DNA of 48,560 nucleotides from Pseudonocardiales bacterium (GTDB lineage Bacteria; Actinomycetota; Actinomycetes; Mycobacteriales; Pseudonocardiaceae). Position numbers and translations under genes: made by a program. Below, piece by piece: positions 39,257 to 48,281 of the stretch (its first letter is position 1; every line of letters starts with the position of its first letter). The stretch covers positions 1-48,560 of the forward strand of contig JAHEXI010000026.1 in assembly GCA_023252195.1 (NCBI GenBank). The letters run 5' to 3'. Under the pieces are notes generated by a model. That model had not been told where the DNA came from, ran no database searches, and was given only the letters and a program-made list of their open reading frames with translations.

Positions 39257-41839
39257 TCACGAGCCGCGCACGTCGAAGACGCGGGCGGCCAGCGCCCGGA
39301 CCACGCCGGCCCGCCCCTCGGCAATCAGTCGACGGAGTGCGGGCGGGTGCTCAGCGGCTTCAAGCCACCTGCCCGCAGCGTCGACGCAGCGCTGTTCGAC
39401 GACCCAGGCGGGAAACAGCCCGACCACGCACGACTGGGCCCGCTCGGAGGTCCGGCGGTCCCACACGTCGGCGATCTCGGTGAAGTACCGGTCCAGGTAG
39501 GGCAACAGCAGCGGCTTCTGCGCCGGGTGGCTAAAGCCCCCGATGGTCGCCTCGCTGATGGCGTTGGGCAACTCGTCATCGCGCATCGCCTGCTGCCAGG
39601 CACGTTCCTTCCCAGCCGGAGTGGGCAACAGCGCCCGGGTCCGCTCGGCTTGCCGGCGTCCAGTCGCGGTTGCGTCACGGATCTGCTCGGCGGCGATCTC
39701 CTCCTCGCCCATCACGCCGTGCGCGGCGAGCGCCTGCAGCAACCGCCAGCGCAGGTCGGTGTCCACCGCCAGCGCCTCGGGCACACCGTCCCCGGCCAGC
39801 CAGCCGGCCAGCGCATCCAGTTCCGGCTTGCCCAGCAGCGACGTGGTGAGCGCGTTGACCAACGCGAGCTGGTAGTCGGAGCCGGGGTCGGCCGCGCTGA
39901 CGAGGTTCATCAGCGTGCCGGCGAATTTCGGCCAGCCGTCCTCGCTGGCCCAGACCGGATCGGCGTAGGAGGACAGCGCAAGCTGTGCCTGCGCCAACAG
40001 CCGTTGCACCACGCCCACCTCGGTCTCGGCGGGCAACCCAGCCAGCACCACGGCGACGAAGTCCCTGGCCTTGAACTCAGCTTCGCGAGTCATCTCCCAC
40101 GCCGCCGACCAGCACAGCGAGCGGGGCAGTGACTCAGTGATGTCGCCGATCCGGTCGACCAGCGTCGCCAGCGACTTCTCGTCGAGCCGCATCGTGCAAT
40201 ACGTGAGGTCGTCGTCGTTGACCAGCACCAGCTGGCCGGCCGGAACCCCGATCAGCTCGGGGACCTCGGTGCGACCGTCGCTGACGTCGAGCTCGACCCG
40301 GTGGGTCCGCACCAGCGCACCACCCTCCCGGTCGGCGGGAGAGTCGTAGACGCCGACGGCGAGGCGGTGCGTGCGCAGTTCACCGGCGCCGGGGCGGGCG
40401 CCGTCTTGGAGCACCGCGAAGGAGGTGAACGCACCGTCACTGTCGACGGTGAACTCCGGTCGTAATGTGTTGAGCCCGGTGGTTTCCAACCACTGCGCGC
40501 TCCAGCCCGACAGGTCACGACCAGAAGCCTGCTCCAGCGCGGCCAGCAGGTCGGCAAGCGTGGCGTTGCCCCAGGCGTGCCGGGAGAAGTAGAGCTGCAG
40601 CCCCGCGAGGAACTCCTCCAGACCGACGTAGGCAACGAGCTGGCGCAGCACGCTTGCGCCCTTGGCGTAGGTGATGCCGTCGAAGTTGACCTCGACGGCT
40701 TGGACGTCGGGGATGTCGCAGGCGATCGGGTGGGTCGACGGCAGCTGATCCTGCCGGTAGGCCCAGGCCTTCTCCACAGTGGCGAACGTGGTCCACGCAC
40801 CGGTGTACTCGGTGGCCTTCGACTGGCACAGGACCGAGGCCCAGGTCGCGAAGGACTCATTGAGCCACAGGTCGTCCCACCACCGCATGGTCACCAGGTC
40901 GCCGAACCACATGTGCGCCATCTCGTGCAGCACCGTCTCGGCGCGACGCTCGTAGAGGAAGCGGGTGACCCGGCTGCGGAAGACGTAGTCTTCCAACAAG
41001 GTCACGCAGCTGGCGTTCTCCATTGCTCCGGCGTTGAACTCGGGCACGAAGCACTGGTCGTATTTCTCGAACGGATATCGCACCCCGAACGCGCGGTGGT
41101 AGAAGCCGAAACCCTGCTTGGTCTCGGTGAACAGGCGCCCGGCGTCCATGTGCTCGGCCAGCGAGGCGCGGCAGTAGATGCCCAGCGGGATCGTTGCCTC
41201 GTTGTCGATGTACTCGTCGGTCCACCGCGTGTAGGGTCCGGCCACCAACGCCACGATGTAGGGGCTGATCCGGGCGCTGTCGGCGAAGATGTGGCGAACC
41301 GACCCGGCCGCGGCGTCCTCGATGTGCTGGCACGGCGCGTTGGAGACCACCACCCAGTCGGCCGGTGCCACCACCCGGATCCGATGTACCGCCTTGAGGT
41401 CAGGCTGGTCGAAACAGGCGTACATCCGCTTCGCGTCCGCGGTCTCGAACTGGGTGTAGAGATAGACGCCGCCGTCGACGGGATCGGCGAAGCGGTGCAG
41501 TCCCTCGCCGGTGTTCATGTAAAGGCCGTCGGCCTCGATGACCACCTCGTTCTCAGCGGCCAAGCCAGGCAGTGCGATCCCGTTCGCCTCGTCGTAGCCG
41601 GTGACGTCGAGAGCGGTTCCGTTGAGCGTCGCAGCGCGGATCTCGGCGGCCACCAGGTCTATCCAGCTGGACGCGCCTGGACGGTGGCATGAGAAGCGGA
41701 CTGTGGTGGTACTCCGGAACGTGCCTTCGCCCGGTTTGCCGGCGCCGTCGGTGAGATCGAGGTCGACGGTGTAGGAGTCGACGTCGAGCAGCGCGGCACG
41801 CTCGACGGCCTGCTCCTGGGTCAGGTTGGGAACGGACAA
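39257..41839 (-). CDS. pepN: Aminopeptidase N (M1 family zinc metalloprotease)
   Basis: An 860-residue cytoplasmic exopeptidase removing N-terminal residues from peptides. The substrate-binding exopeptidase motif is [11 protein letters not shown]. The zinc site is [20 protein letters not shown] with DLWLNESFA (HExxH-x18-E). The C-terminal ERAP1-like helical domain spans about 560-850, with an actinobacterial PepN length. TTG 41839 has GAGGTG upstream and gives [15 protein letters not shown], whereas the longer frame lacks homology-like sequence. It is divergent from the nitroreductase gene, as in the Rv2466c-Rv2467 arrangement. Confidence 0.96.
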   Translation of the reverse strand: MSVPNLTQEQAVERAALLDVDSYTVDLDLTDGAGKPGEGTFRSTTTVRFSCHRPGASSWIDLVAAEIRAATLNGTALDVTGYDEANGIALPGLAAENEVVIEADGLYMNTGEGLHRFADPVDGGVYLYTQFETADAKRMYACFDQPDLKAVHRIRVVAPADWVVVSNAPCQHIEDAAAGSVRHIFADSARISPYIVALVAGPYTRWTDEYIDNEATIPLGIYCRASLAEHMDAGRLFTETKQGFGFYHRAFGVRYPFEKYDQCFVPEFNAGAMENASCVTLLEDYVFRSRVTRFLYERRAETVLHEMAHMWFGDLVTMRWWDDLWLNESFATWASVLCQSKATEYTGAWTTFATVEKAWAYRQDQLPSTHPIACDIPDVQAVEVNFDGITYAKGASVLRQLVAYVGLEEFLAGLQLYFSRHAWGNATLADLLAALEQASGRDLSGWSAQWLETTGLNTLRPEFTVDSDGAFTSFAVLQDGARPGAGELRTHRLAVGVYDSPADREGGALVRTHRVELDVSDGRTEVPELIGVPAGQLVLVNDDDLTYCTMRLDEKSLATLVDRIGDITESLPRSLCWSAAWEMTREAEFKARDFVAVVLAGLPAETEVGVVQRLLAQAQLALSSYADPVWASEDGWPKFAGTLMNLVSAADPGSDYQLALVNALTTSLLGKPELDALAGWLAGDGVPEALAVDTDLRWRLLQALAAHGVMGEEEIAAEQIRDATATGRRQAERTRALLPTPAGKERAWQQAMRDDELPNAISEATIGGFSHPAQKPLLLPYLDRYFTEIADVWDRRTSERAQSCVVGLFPAWVVEQRCVDAAGRWLEAAEHPPALRRLIAEGRAGVVRALAARVFDVRGS

Positions 41840-41973
41840 CGGATCACCTCGGATGTCGGTGGGAGTCCTTGGGATCCAATCACGGGTGGCGGTCGGCCCG
41901 CAGGGGAGTAAGGCCCGGGGAAGACGTGACCACCCGGACGGGTTGTACGACGCATCGAGGAACGGAGAGTGTG

Positions 41974-42621
41974 ATGACAATGACGGCGGGCCACAACAGC
42001 GAGGTTCTCACCGAGCGCCGGCCGGCGCGCGTTGATGTCTACTTCGACCCACGGTGCCCGTGGGCGTGGATCACCTCGCGATGGATCCTTGAGGTGGCTA
42101 CGGTGCGGGACATCGACGTGCACTTCCGGGTGATGAGCCTGTCGGTGCTCAACGAAGACCGACAGGTCAAGGAGGATTACCGGAAATCGATGGACAAGGC
42201 CTGGGGGCCAGTCCGGGTGTGCATCGCCGCCGCTCGCGACCACGGGGACAAGGTGCTTGAGCCGCTCTACACCGCCATGGGCACGCGAATCCATAACGCG
42301 GGCAACAAGGACCTCGACGCGGTGATAGCGGCCGCGCTGAACGAGGTAGGCCTGCCCGCAGAGCTGGCAGCGGCTGCGCACAGCACCGAGTACGACGAGG
42401 AGTTGCGGGCTAGCCACGAGGCTGGCATGGCTCCGGTCGGGCTAGACGTCGGGACCCCGACGATTCATGTGGACGGGGTGGCCTTCTTCGGACCGGTGCT
42501 GTCGAAAATCCCGCGTGGCGAGGAGGCCGGGAAGGTCTTCGACGGCACCCTGCTGTTGGCCAGCTACCCACATTTCTTCGAGCTCAAGCGAACCCGGCAC
42601 GAGAAGCCCGACTTTTCGTAG
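41974..42621 (+). CDS. Mycothiol-dependent nitroreductase/DsbA-family oxidoreductase (Rv2466c-like)
   Basis: A 215-residue thioredoxin-fold protein. The active site [15 protein letters not shown] has one Cys followed by PWAW, the CPWAW form seen in Rv2466c, whose mycobacterial homologue reduces nitro compounds and mycothiol-linked disulfides. The cis-Pro loop is [10 protein letters not shown] helical insertion lies between about 60 and 150. It is adjacent to pepN and divergent from it, a conserved pair. ATG 41974 has GGAGAG upstream. Confidence 0.92.
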   Translation: MTMTAGHNSEVLTERRPARVDVYFDPRCPWAWITSRWILEVATVRDIDVHFRVMSLSVLNEDRQVKEDYRKSMDKAWGPVRVCIAAARDHGDKVLEPLYTAMGTRIHNAGNKDLDAVIAAALNEVGLPAELAAAAHSTEYDEELRASHEAGMAPVGLDVGTPTIHVDGVAFFGPVLSKIPRGEEAGKVFDGTLLLASYPHFFELKRTRHEKPDFS

Positions 42622-43139
42622 CCTGATGGACGGGCCTGCGGTGATCCGGCGGCCGATCTGCTGTGACCTGCTGGTTTGTTCTCGTTGTGTCCCATCGTGT
42701 CCTGATGTGACTTGACGTGCGACGGCCTCTGCACGGCCTGATCTTGGTCTGTTCGTCCTCGCCGCCATGCTGCAGGGGGGCAGGGGAGACCCGGGGATCA
42801 ACAGATGCAGGCAGGCCCCTGATCGGATCGCGCGACGTGGGGATGCGGCGTTCGCCGGGTGGTGTTCGAGTGCGGCACGGTGCTGCTCGTTGCGGTCAGA
42901 ACTGCGGTCAGCGGGTGGCAACCCGGCGCCACGTGTGATGGCCCAGCCTTGGGGTCCGCTTGACCCAGGAGCGCGCACCCGATGCTTGACCGCTAGGCGC
43001 CCAGGCCCGGGGACGAGACTGTCGGTGCGGTCTCGGGCAGGTCGGGCTATCGCAGGTACATGTTGATTTGGTTATGCTGTTACACCTATCGTCCTCCGGC
43101 AACATTGTTGAAGGTACATTCAGATCCGAGGGGTGGGTG
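42622..43139. other. No gene recognised; start of the accessory region
   Basis: About 520 bases after the nitroreductase gene. It contains a 44-bp sequence (42822-42865) that recurs at 44785-44828 with six mismatches. Apart from that there is only unsupported ORF noise. The conserved synteny ends here. Confidence 0.5.
42822..42865. repeat. 44-bp dispersed repeat, copy A
   Basis: Begins ATCGGATCGCGC and ends GGTGGTGT. It matches 44785-44828 in 38 of 44 positions in the same orientation, 2 kb apart. Too short to name, and perhaps the edge of a larger degraded element. Confidence 0.55.
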
Positions 43140-43430
43140 GTGCTAGTGAGAGGTAAGAAGATCGATAGAATGGCCGTTCTGCGAAACCTGCAGACGATCG
43201 AGGATGACGATTACGACGGCTTTGTTCTGTTAGTACAAGCAGCTCGTAACAGGCACGTCGTATTTGATCCTGACTTGGCCGTCTGGGGTGTGGCTCAGCG
43301 TATGGGCATCGTCGTGGACTGTAACCATGGCGGTGTTGTGGAATTTGATGAATCGATGCGAGATTTCTTGAGGGACAGTAATAACGTGGACGGTTCGGAC
43401 AAGCATCCTTTCGTGAAGGGCAGATATTGA
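43140..43430 (+). CDS. Small orphan protein, unknown
   Basis: 96 residues: RGKKIDRMAVLRNLQTIEDD, YDGFVLLVQAARNRHVVFDP, DLAVWGVAQRMGIVVDCNHG and a charged C-terminal tail. Codon use is less GC-biased than in the neighbouring housekeeping genes (ATA, AAT and TTA codons appear), suggesting acquisition. GTG 43140 has GAGGGG six bases upstream, and GTG 43146 is the alternative. Upstream of the secreted protein by about 50 bases, same strand. Not recognised. Confidence 0.55.
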   Translation: MLVRGKKIDRMAVLRNLQTIEDDDYDGFVLLVQAARNRHVVFDPDLAVWGVAQRMGIVVDCNHGGVVEFDESMRDFLRDSNNVDGSDKHPFVKGRY

Positions 43431-43481
43431 AGGGACAGGGAGAACTTCACGAGGCCCGTCAGTCACTGCAGTGGAGGCTCC

Positions 43482-43970
43482 GTGTCCCGCAAAGTCGCTC
43501 CTGGGGTCATCGCCGTGGCCGCGGCCACGATCACGGCCGTCGCTGCGGCGCCCGCCTCAGCCGATGCGATCATCGACCCTGCACCGATCGGCGCTAACCA
43601 GTACTTCTTCGGCGAGGTCACTGGCCGAGCCGGACATGCGACGATCAAGATTGGCTGCTTTGGTCCGATTTATCGCGGTCAGCACGGGCATCCCCTCGCC
43701 GGCCAGACGGTCACGGTGTTGCCGGCTCCTGCGCCCAGCGGCGACCTCGGCTTCACCGGCAGAGCCGGCCACGCCATCGGGGTGCGCTTCCCCACGCCCA
43801 CAGCGGCCAACGTCTCGGTGGTTGTTCGCGACTACGCGGTGACCTCACCTATCCCGGTCTCGTTGATCCTGCCGTGCTCTGGCAGCGGCAAGGTGGCCTT
43901 CGTCCCCGACCCGCCCAGCCCCACAGCGCACACCGCGACCGTGACCGTCGCTTTCGTCGGCCAGCCCTAG
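43482..43970 (+). CDS. Secreted protein with Sec signal peptide, unknown
   Basis: 162 residues. The signal peptide VSRKVAPGVIAVAAATITAV, AAAPASADA has an Ala-x-Ala cleavage site near residue 27. The mature part has IGANQYFFGEVTGRAGHATI, KIGCFGP and LILPCSGSGKVAFVP, two Cys that could form a disulfide in a small beta-sandwich-like domain. GTGGAGG lies four bases before the GTG. It resembles small secreted actinobacterial proteins of unknown role. Confidence 0.75.
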   Translation: MSRKVAPGVIAVAAATITAVAAAPASADAIIDPAPIGANQYFFGEVTGRAGHATIKIGCFGPIYRGQHGHPLAGQTVTVLPAPAPSGDLGFTGRAGHAIGVRFPTPTAANVSVVVRDYAVTSPIPVSLILPCSGSGKVAFVPDPPSPTAHTATVTVAFVGQP

Positions 43971-44199
43971 CCGAGCCTTAGCCCTCCGTCCGTCCGAATG
44001 TCCGGCAGCGTCGTTTCGTGTCGCTGACCTGGGGCTACGCGCCCTATGGATCGACCTTGACCAGACAGACGCCACCGCGACCGACAGCAACAAGGAGGAC
44101 GGCGACGACGCGATGGGAGCGTCTGTTCCGGTGGCGTAATGGCCGCACCCTAATCGCACGCCCGAGCGACGGGAATCCAAACCGCATGGCCAGTTGGAA
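43971..44199. other. No gene recognised
   Basis: About 230 bases between the secreted protein gene and the third structured repeat. No supported frame or motif. Confidence 0.4.
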
Positions 44200-44735
44200 G
44201 GCTGCGCTCACCGAGCCGTCAGGGGGGCCTCGATTGGTGGTCAGGCCGGATCACAGTGCCCCGCTGTTGACCGGTGTTAATGGCACGCCAATGGCACGCG
44301 CGGTGTGTTGGCCTGCCGCAGGACGGGGGCGGGGAGCGGGTATCCCGTCACACGTCGGCGAGCTTGTCTCGAAGCGGGCCGGGCTCAGCGGGCCAGGTGG
44401 AGCACCGCATGCGATGAACGACCTGGCCCACTGACCCCGGTCTGCTACGCCTCCGGCGCCGACGTGACGGGATACCCGCGCCCTGGTGACCCACCACTAC
44501 CCGGGCCCGTCCTGGGACCATCCCGGAGCGGAGGCCCGCCGGAGGTATGAGATTGTTGATCTTAGATCGGTTGTGCTCTTCAGTGTGAACGCTGATTGGC
44601 GTGCGTCCGCGTACCTGCGAGTCTCGTTGCGTTCCGTTGAGCTGCGGCTACGTGGTGGCGTGAAGCGACGCGTACGGTCTCGTCGTGCCGCTTCCGCTGA
44701 CGACTCGCTGACGATGATCACCTGCGGACGCGGCT
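44200..44735. repeat. Dispersed structured repeat, copy 3 (most complete)
   Basis: The shared 5' block runs from TTGGAAGGCTGCGC (about 44194) through CCGCTGTTGACCGGTG and TTGGCCTGCCGCAGGACGGG. A perfect 14-bp outer stem follows (44336-44349 with 44466-44479). Inside is a 9-bp inner stem (44390-44398 with 44421-44429), extended by an almost complementary helix, closing a 22-base loop, GGAGCAC...GATGAACG. The downstream patches shared with copy 1 start at TTGTTGATCTTAGATCGGTT and end at GCTGACGATGATCA. It lies outside the integrated element, so the family is chromosomal or mobile in its own right. Confidence 0.75.
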
Positions 44736-44784
44736 TGGAGACGGCGGAGGCCTGTGATTAGCAAATGCTGGGCGGCGCCCCCCT

Positions 44785-44828
44785 ATCGGATCGCGCAACG
44801 TGGGCATGCGGGGTTCTCTGGGCGGTGT
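44785..44828. repeat. 44-bp dispersed repeat, copy B
   Basis: Partner of 42822-42865 (six mismatches, direct orientation). It follows the third structured repeat by about 50 bases. Confidence 0.55.
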
Positions 44829-45072
44829 CGGAGGACAGTCCGATGCTGTCGGCCACGTTGCATCGTACGTTGTGCCGAGCGTGCATCCGCCGACTTTGTG
44901 GTCGGCGTAATCCCGTTCCCAGCCATCGAGGTGGGGCCACGTGGGTGGTCTTTGATCACGCGCAACTGCCCGGACTGCCAGAGCGTCCGTCATTCTCACA
45001 ACCAGGACCTGGCGGACCCGGCAACTCGGCGCGCCGACAACCCGCCCGACCTTCAACTGTACGATACTGAGA

Positions 45073-45627
45073 GTGATAGAGGCGCCAGCATGGCTAAGTT
45101 ACGCATCGCCCGCTGTAGCACTAGCGGCGCTGCTTGTGGCCACAGCCTCTCTTCTCCTAGCCCACGCTACTTATCGACGCGCCGGACCTGATGTTTGCGC
45201 GCACTATTGGGTAGCATCGACCGTAGAGGAGTTACCAGCAGCCCAGGCGCCATTGGTGGTCGTCATTTCTGCGACCAACCGCGGATTGGCAAGCGTGGAC
45301 GTCGAGCGATTCATATTGCAGCGCGGCGACTTCAGCGGAAAGAATTTCCGCTGGCGCTTCGACGTGGATGAAACTGGCGAACTAGAAGACGGTCCCAAAC
45401 TGCCGGTGAGGTTGGAAGCAGGAACAACGCGTACCTGGGTGTACGGCCTTCGGGAAATCAGGCTAAATAAGAAGACTGCAACGAAATCTTCCGAGATGGG
45501 GACCGCCCTGCTACACGCACAACTCTTTATTAAATTAGGCAATGGGTGCGAAGCTAGATTTAATCCTGGCTTACGAGCCTACCTATGGTATATCGATAAG
45601 TGGATCGAACGAAAACGTCGGATATAG
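45073..45627 (+). CDS. Membrane-anchored orphan protein, unknown
   Basis: 184 residues: N-terminal TM (WLSYASPAVALAALLVATAS), then a soluble, probably extracytoplasmic or peripheral domain (LVVVISATNRGLASVDVERF; FRWRFDVDETGELEDGPKLP; LRAYLWYIDKWIERKRRI). GTG 45073 is preceded by TACGAT at 45060-45065, placed as a -10 box seven bases upstream, so a leaderless message is likely. AT-richer codons than the chromosomal block suggest acquisition. No family recognised. Confidence 0.55.
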   Translation: MIEAPAWLSYASPAVALAALLVATASLLLAHATYRRAGPDVCAHYWVASTVEELPAAQAPLVVVISATNRGLASVDVERFILQRGDFSGKNFRWRFDVDETGELEDGPKLPVRLEAGTTRTWVYGLREIRLNKKTATKSSEMGTALLHAQLFIKLGNGCEARFNPGLRAYLWYIDKWIERKRRI

Positions 45628-45944
45628 TAGTGATCGTGGTAAGGGGTCAGCGTCGGCGGGGTCCGGCGAGTGATCCGTCCGAAGAGTCGGTGGTGCCGTC
45701 CGTTCCTCCAGCCTCCAGGGTTCTGCTCACCGCTGACGTGACCGCTTCCGGCTCCCCTGGACCCGGAGACCTCTGCGGACTCTGCGGCGGGATCGTCAAG
45801 CGCAGACCACCGCCCGCCTCCATCACAGCACTGGCCGGACGGTGCTCGGTGTTTGTCAGCGATCGTCACGCTTGGCCGACGTCTGACGGCATGGAGAGGG
45901 CATGATTTTGGTGCGGAGTACGAGTGGGAGCAGCAGCTTGGAAG
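45628..45944. other. No gene recognised
   Basis: About 315 bases between the membrane protein gene and the fourth structured-repeat fragment. Frames on both strands look random. Confidence 0.4.
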
Positions 45945-46050
45945 GTTGCGCCGGATGAGTGTCAGGACCCTCGACCTGCCACTGGACGTGCCGCGCTGTT
46001 GACCAGTGGCAACGCGGGGTATTGGCCTACCGCAGGACGGGCGGGATAAA
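45945..46050. repeat. Dispersed structured repeat, 5' fragment (copy 4)
   Basis: It carries only the 5' block shared with copy 3: TTGGAAGGTTGCGC, CCGCGCTGTTGACCAGTG, then TTGGCCTACCGCAGGACGGG. It stops just where the hairpin would begin, followed by unrelated sequence. The break may mark the left end of the inserted IS110 element. Confidence 0.6.
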
Positions 46051-46059
46051 TGATCGACT

Positions 46060-46507
46060 GCATGGGGCTTGAACCCAGAACCCAAGGATTCTCGGACCAT
46101 GGTCGTGGTTGTTCGTGGATAGGACCATTACCTGCGGTGTTCGCGACTGCAAACGCTCATCGTTTGTGGTCATCTTGGGCTGTATGGATGCGTTTTGTGA
46201 CCGTAAAGTGTCCAAACGATCATTGGCCCACTGTGATCTGGACCCTGGGGGTCGTGTGGTATCCCGTCGGCAGTGAGATGGGATGTGGGCGGCACCGCTC
46301 GCTTGGGGTGTGACCCTCCGTCGACTGACGTGATGTTGCTGTCTTGGCCAGGATTGGTCGGCCTCGGCGTGTGCGGTGTCGTCTGTGTGTGCGGTCGGGC
46401 GGCGTGACCTGAGAGGAGCCTGTGCGAGTGGCACCCATCACTGTCTTGTCCGTTGCGCCCGACCGCAACGCGCTGACCCATCCGGTGTGAGCGGAAGTGG
46501 TGCAGCG
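46060..46507 (+). ncRNA. IS110 left-end leader with long stem; bridge RNA candidate
   Basis: The ~450-base non-coding region before the IS110 transposase contains a perfect 11-bp stem, GCGGTCGGGCG (46391-46401) with CGCCCGACCGC (46456-46466), enclosing a 54-base loop. IS110-group elements encode a structured bridge RNA in this left non-coding end that selects donor and target DNA. Location and folding fit, but guide loops were not matched to target and donor ends, so the call is tentative and the boundaries are approximate. Confidence 0.4.
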
Positions 46508-47606
46508 ATGTCGAGGATGACCGGTGAGACCCGGGTTGTCGTCGGTGGTGTCGATACCCATGGCCAGACCCATCATGTCGCGGTGATCGACCAGTTGGGC
46601 CGGGAGGTGGATGACCGCGAGTTCCCGGCGACCGCGGTGGGTTATGCGGCCCTGGCTGGGTGGCTGTGGGGGTTCGGTGAGCTGGCCCGGGTGGGGGTGG
46701 AGGGCACCAGCTCCTATGGCGCGGGTCTGGCTCGGTATCTGCGTCAGGCGGGTGTGTCGGTGCTGGAGGTCAATCGCCCGGATCGGCGGGCTCGCCGCGC
46801 GCAGGGCAAGTCTGACCCGATCGATGCCTATGCCGCGGCCCGGGCCGCGTTGAGTGCCTCCCGCACCTCGGTCCCGAAGACCGGCGATGGGATCGTCGAA
46901 GCGATCCGGGCGTTGCGGGTGACCCGCCGCGGTGCGGTCAAGGCTCGCACCCAGACCACTAATCAGCTCAAGTCGTTGCTGGTCACGGCCCCACCCGAGG
47001 TCCGCGAACGCTTGGCCGACCTCAAGACCCCAGCCCTGGTGCAGGCCTGTACGCGGCTGCGGACAACCGGTCTGCTGTCGGATCCAGTCCAGGCGGTGAA
47101 GGTGGTGTTGCGTCGGCTGGCGCGCCGCCACCAGCACTTGACCACCGAGATTAAGGACGCCGACGTCGAGCTGCACGGCCTCGTCGCCACTGCCGCCCCG
47201 GGGATGACCGATCTACTCGGTGTCGGAGTCGAGGTAGTGGGGCAGCTGTTGACCACCGTCGGGGATAACCCGCAACCGATGCGCTCTCCAGGCCGCGTTC
47301 GCGCATCTGTGCGGGGTGGCGCCGATCCCGGCCAGCAGCGGCAAAACCCACCGGCACCGGCTGAACCGCGGGGGCGATCGCGCCGCGAACAACGCCCTCT
47401 ACACCGTCGTGCTGACCCGGCTGCGCCTTGACCAACGGACCCACCGCTATGTGGCCCGACGCACCTCCGAGGGCCTCAGCCGCCGGGAGATCATCCGCTG
47501 CCTGCAACGCTACGTCGCCCGCGAGCTCTACCAGGCCCTGGTCAGTCTGCACCCGTCCTCGTCGTCTGGGCCGCCTCATCGACTGGAGCGGGTGGGTCAA
47601 CCCTGA
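46508..47606 (+). pseudogene. IS110-family transposase (DEDD + Tnp20), split by a 1-base frameshift
   Basis: The first frame (46508 to about 47287) encodes the RuvC-like DEDD domain: VVVGGVDTHGQTHHVAVIDQ, VGVEGTSSYGAGLARYLRQA and RRARRAQGKSDPIDAYAAAR, up to VGVEVVGQLLTTVGDNPQ. The second frame continues with ALQAAFAHLCGVAPIPASSG, KTHRHRLNRGGDRAANNALY and EIIRCLQRYVARELYQAL. This is the Transposase_20 domain with its catalytic Ser region. One extra C near 47288-47292 (TCTCCAG for TCTCAG) explains the break, so catalytic Asp and Ser parts are separated and the copy is probably inactive. GGAAG precedes the ATG. Confidence 0.85.
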
Positions 47607-47728
47607 AACGCCGAAGGCGCGCGCAGCGGGATTGACGCGCCCACTCCAGTCTTTGACCATCAAAACCAGACGAGGGCACCACCCGGAACCCCTTGACAGA
47701 GACATAGGAGCTTCCTGGCGCAGCCCAA

Positions 47729-47806
47729 CCACACGGCGCCCCGGGGGCAGCCCTCGACGGGACCGGTGCGTGCGTCGTGTGGCTCTGCCCCCGGGATGCC
47801 GTGTGG
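47729..47806. repeat. Near-perfect 22-bp inverted repeat beyond the IS110 right end
   Basis: 47729-47750 and 47785-47806 are complementary in 20 of 22 positions (arms CCACACGGCGCCCCGGGGGC+AG and their inverse), with a 34-base spacer. It could be a terminator or the end of another degraded element. The surrounding 47607-48041 holds no gene. The IS110 right end is probably near GACAGAGACATAGGAGC (about 47696). Confidence 0.6.
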
Positions 47807-48041
47807 TAGCCCTTAGAGGGGCCGGGGGGATGCCCCCACCCCCTGCCCACCTTGCCCAGCCACCGCAGTTCTGGTGGCTGGCCATCTCGGAGGTCTGCCC
47901 GCCCGGCGAGGGCACGATCTTTGAGATTGGCAAGATCTCTGAAGGAGCTGGAATGGAACAACAAATCCACTGAAGTTAACATCATCGCAGGTCGCGGGCG
48001 TTAATGTCTCCAAGTGTACTACTTATTTCATTCCGACTACT

Positions 48042-48281
48042 TTAGCAATTCTGCAGGCGCTCGGTGAACGTGTCGGCCGGCATGAAAAACCAGTGCCGGT
48101 TCACGCAAGCGACCCTCACATGCTCGACAGGGCCATCCGTACTCTCCAGGCGATCACCCCATTGCGCGGCAGCGATCATCGAGCAGTCGGGGCACACCAC
48201 GAATTCAATGCACTGAGTGACGCCCTCCGCGGGGTTGTGAATCTCCTCGTTACCGAGCGGCACCGGAATCTGCATGGCCAC
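48042..48281 (-). CDS. Small Cys/His protein, candidate zinc ribbon
   Basis: 79 residues: QIPVPLGNEEIHNPAEGVTQ, CIEFVVCPDCSMIAAAQWGD and RLESTDGPVEHVRVACVNRH with WFFMPADTF. CPDC plus ACVNRH gives a C-x2-C...C-x3-H arrangement suited to one zinc ion. A STDGPVEHVRxxCxxxHWFxMP-like tail occurs in short actinobacterial proteins of unknown role. AGGAGGGG lies seven bases (counted from AGGAGG) before GTG 48281, deciding that start over the in-frame upstream codons and ATG 48275. Confidence 0.7.
   Translation of the reverse strand: MAMQIPVPLGNEEIHNPAEGVTQCIEFVVCPDCSMIAAAQWGDRLESTDGPVEHVRVACVNRHWFFMPADTFTERLQNC

Noticed and set aside
40577-41692. Plus-strand frame opposite pepN
   Set aside because: Shadow of the M1 peptidase gene, with no independent motifs.
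44018-44434. Protein-coding gene overlapping the third structured repeat
   Set aside because: The frame crosses the conserved hairpins, has no ribosome binding site, and the shared blocks are conserved as DNA or RNA structure rather than as codons.
46220-47176. Minus-strand frame opposite the IS110 transposase
   Set aside because: Antisense shadow; all transposase motifs are on the plus strand.
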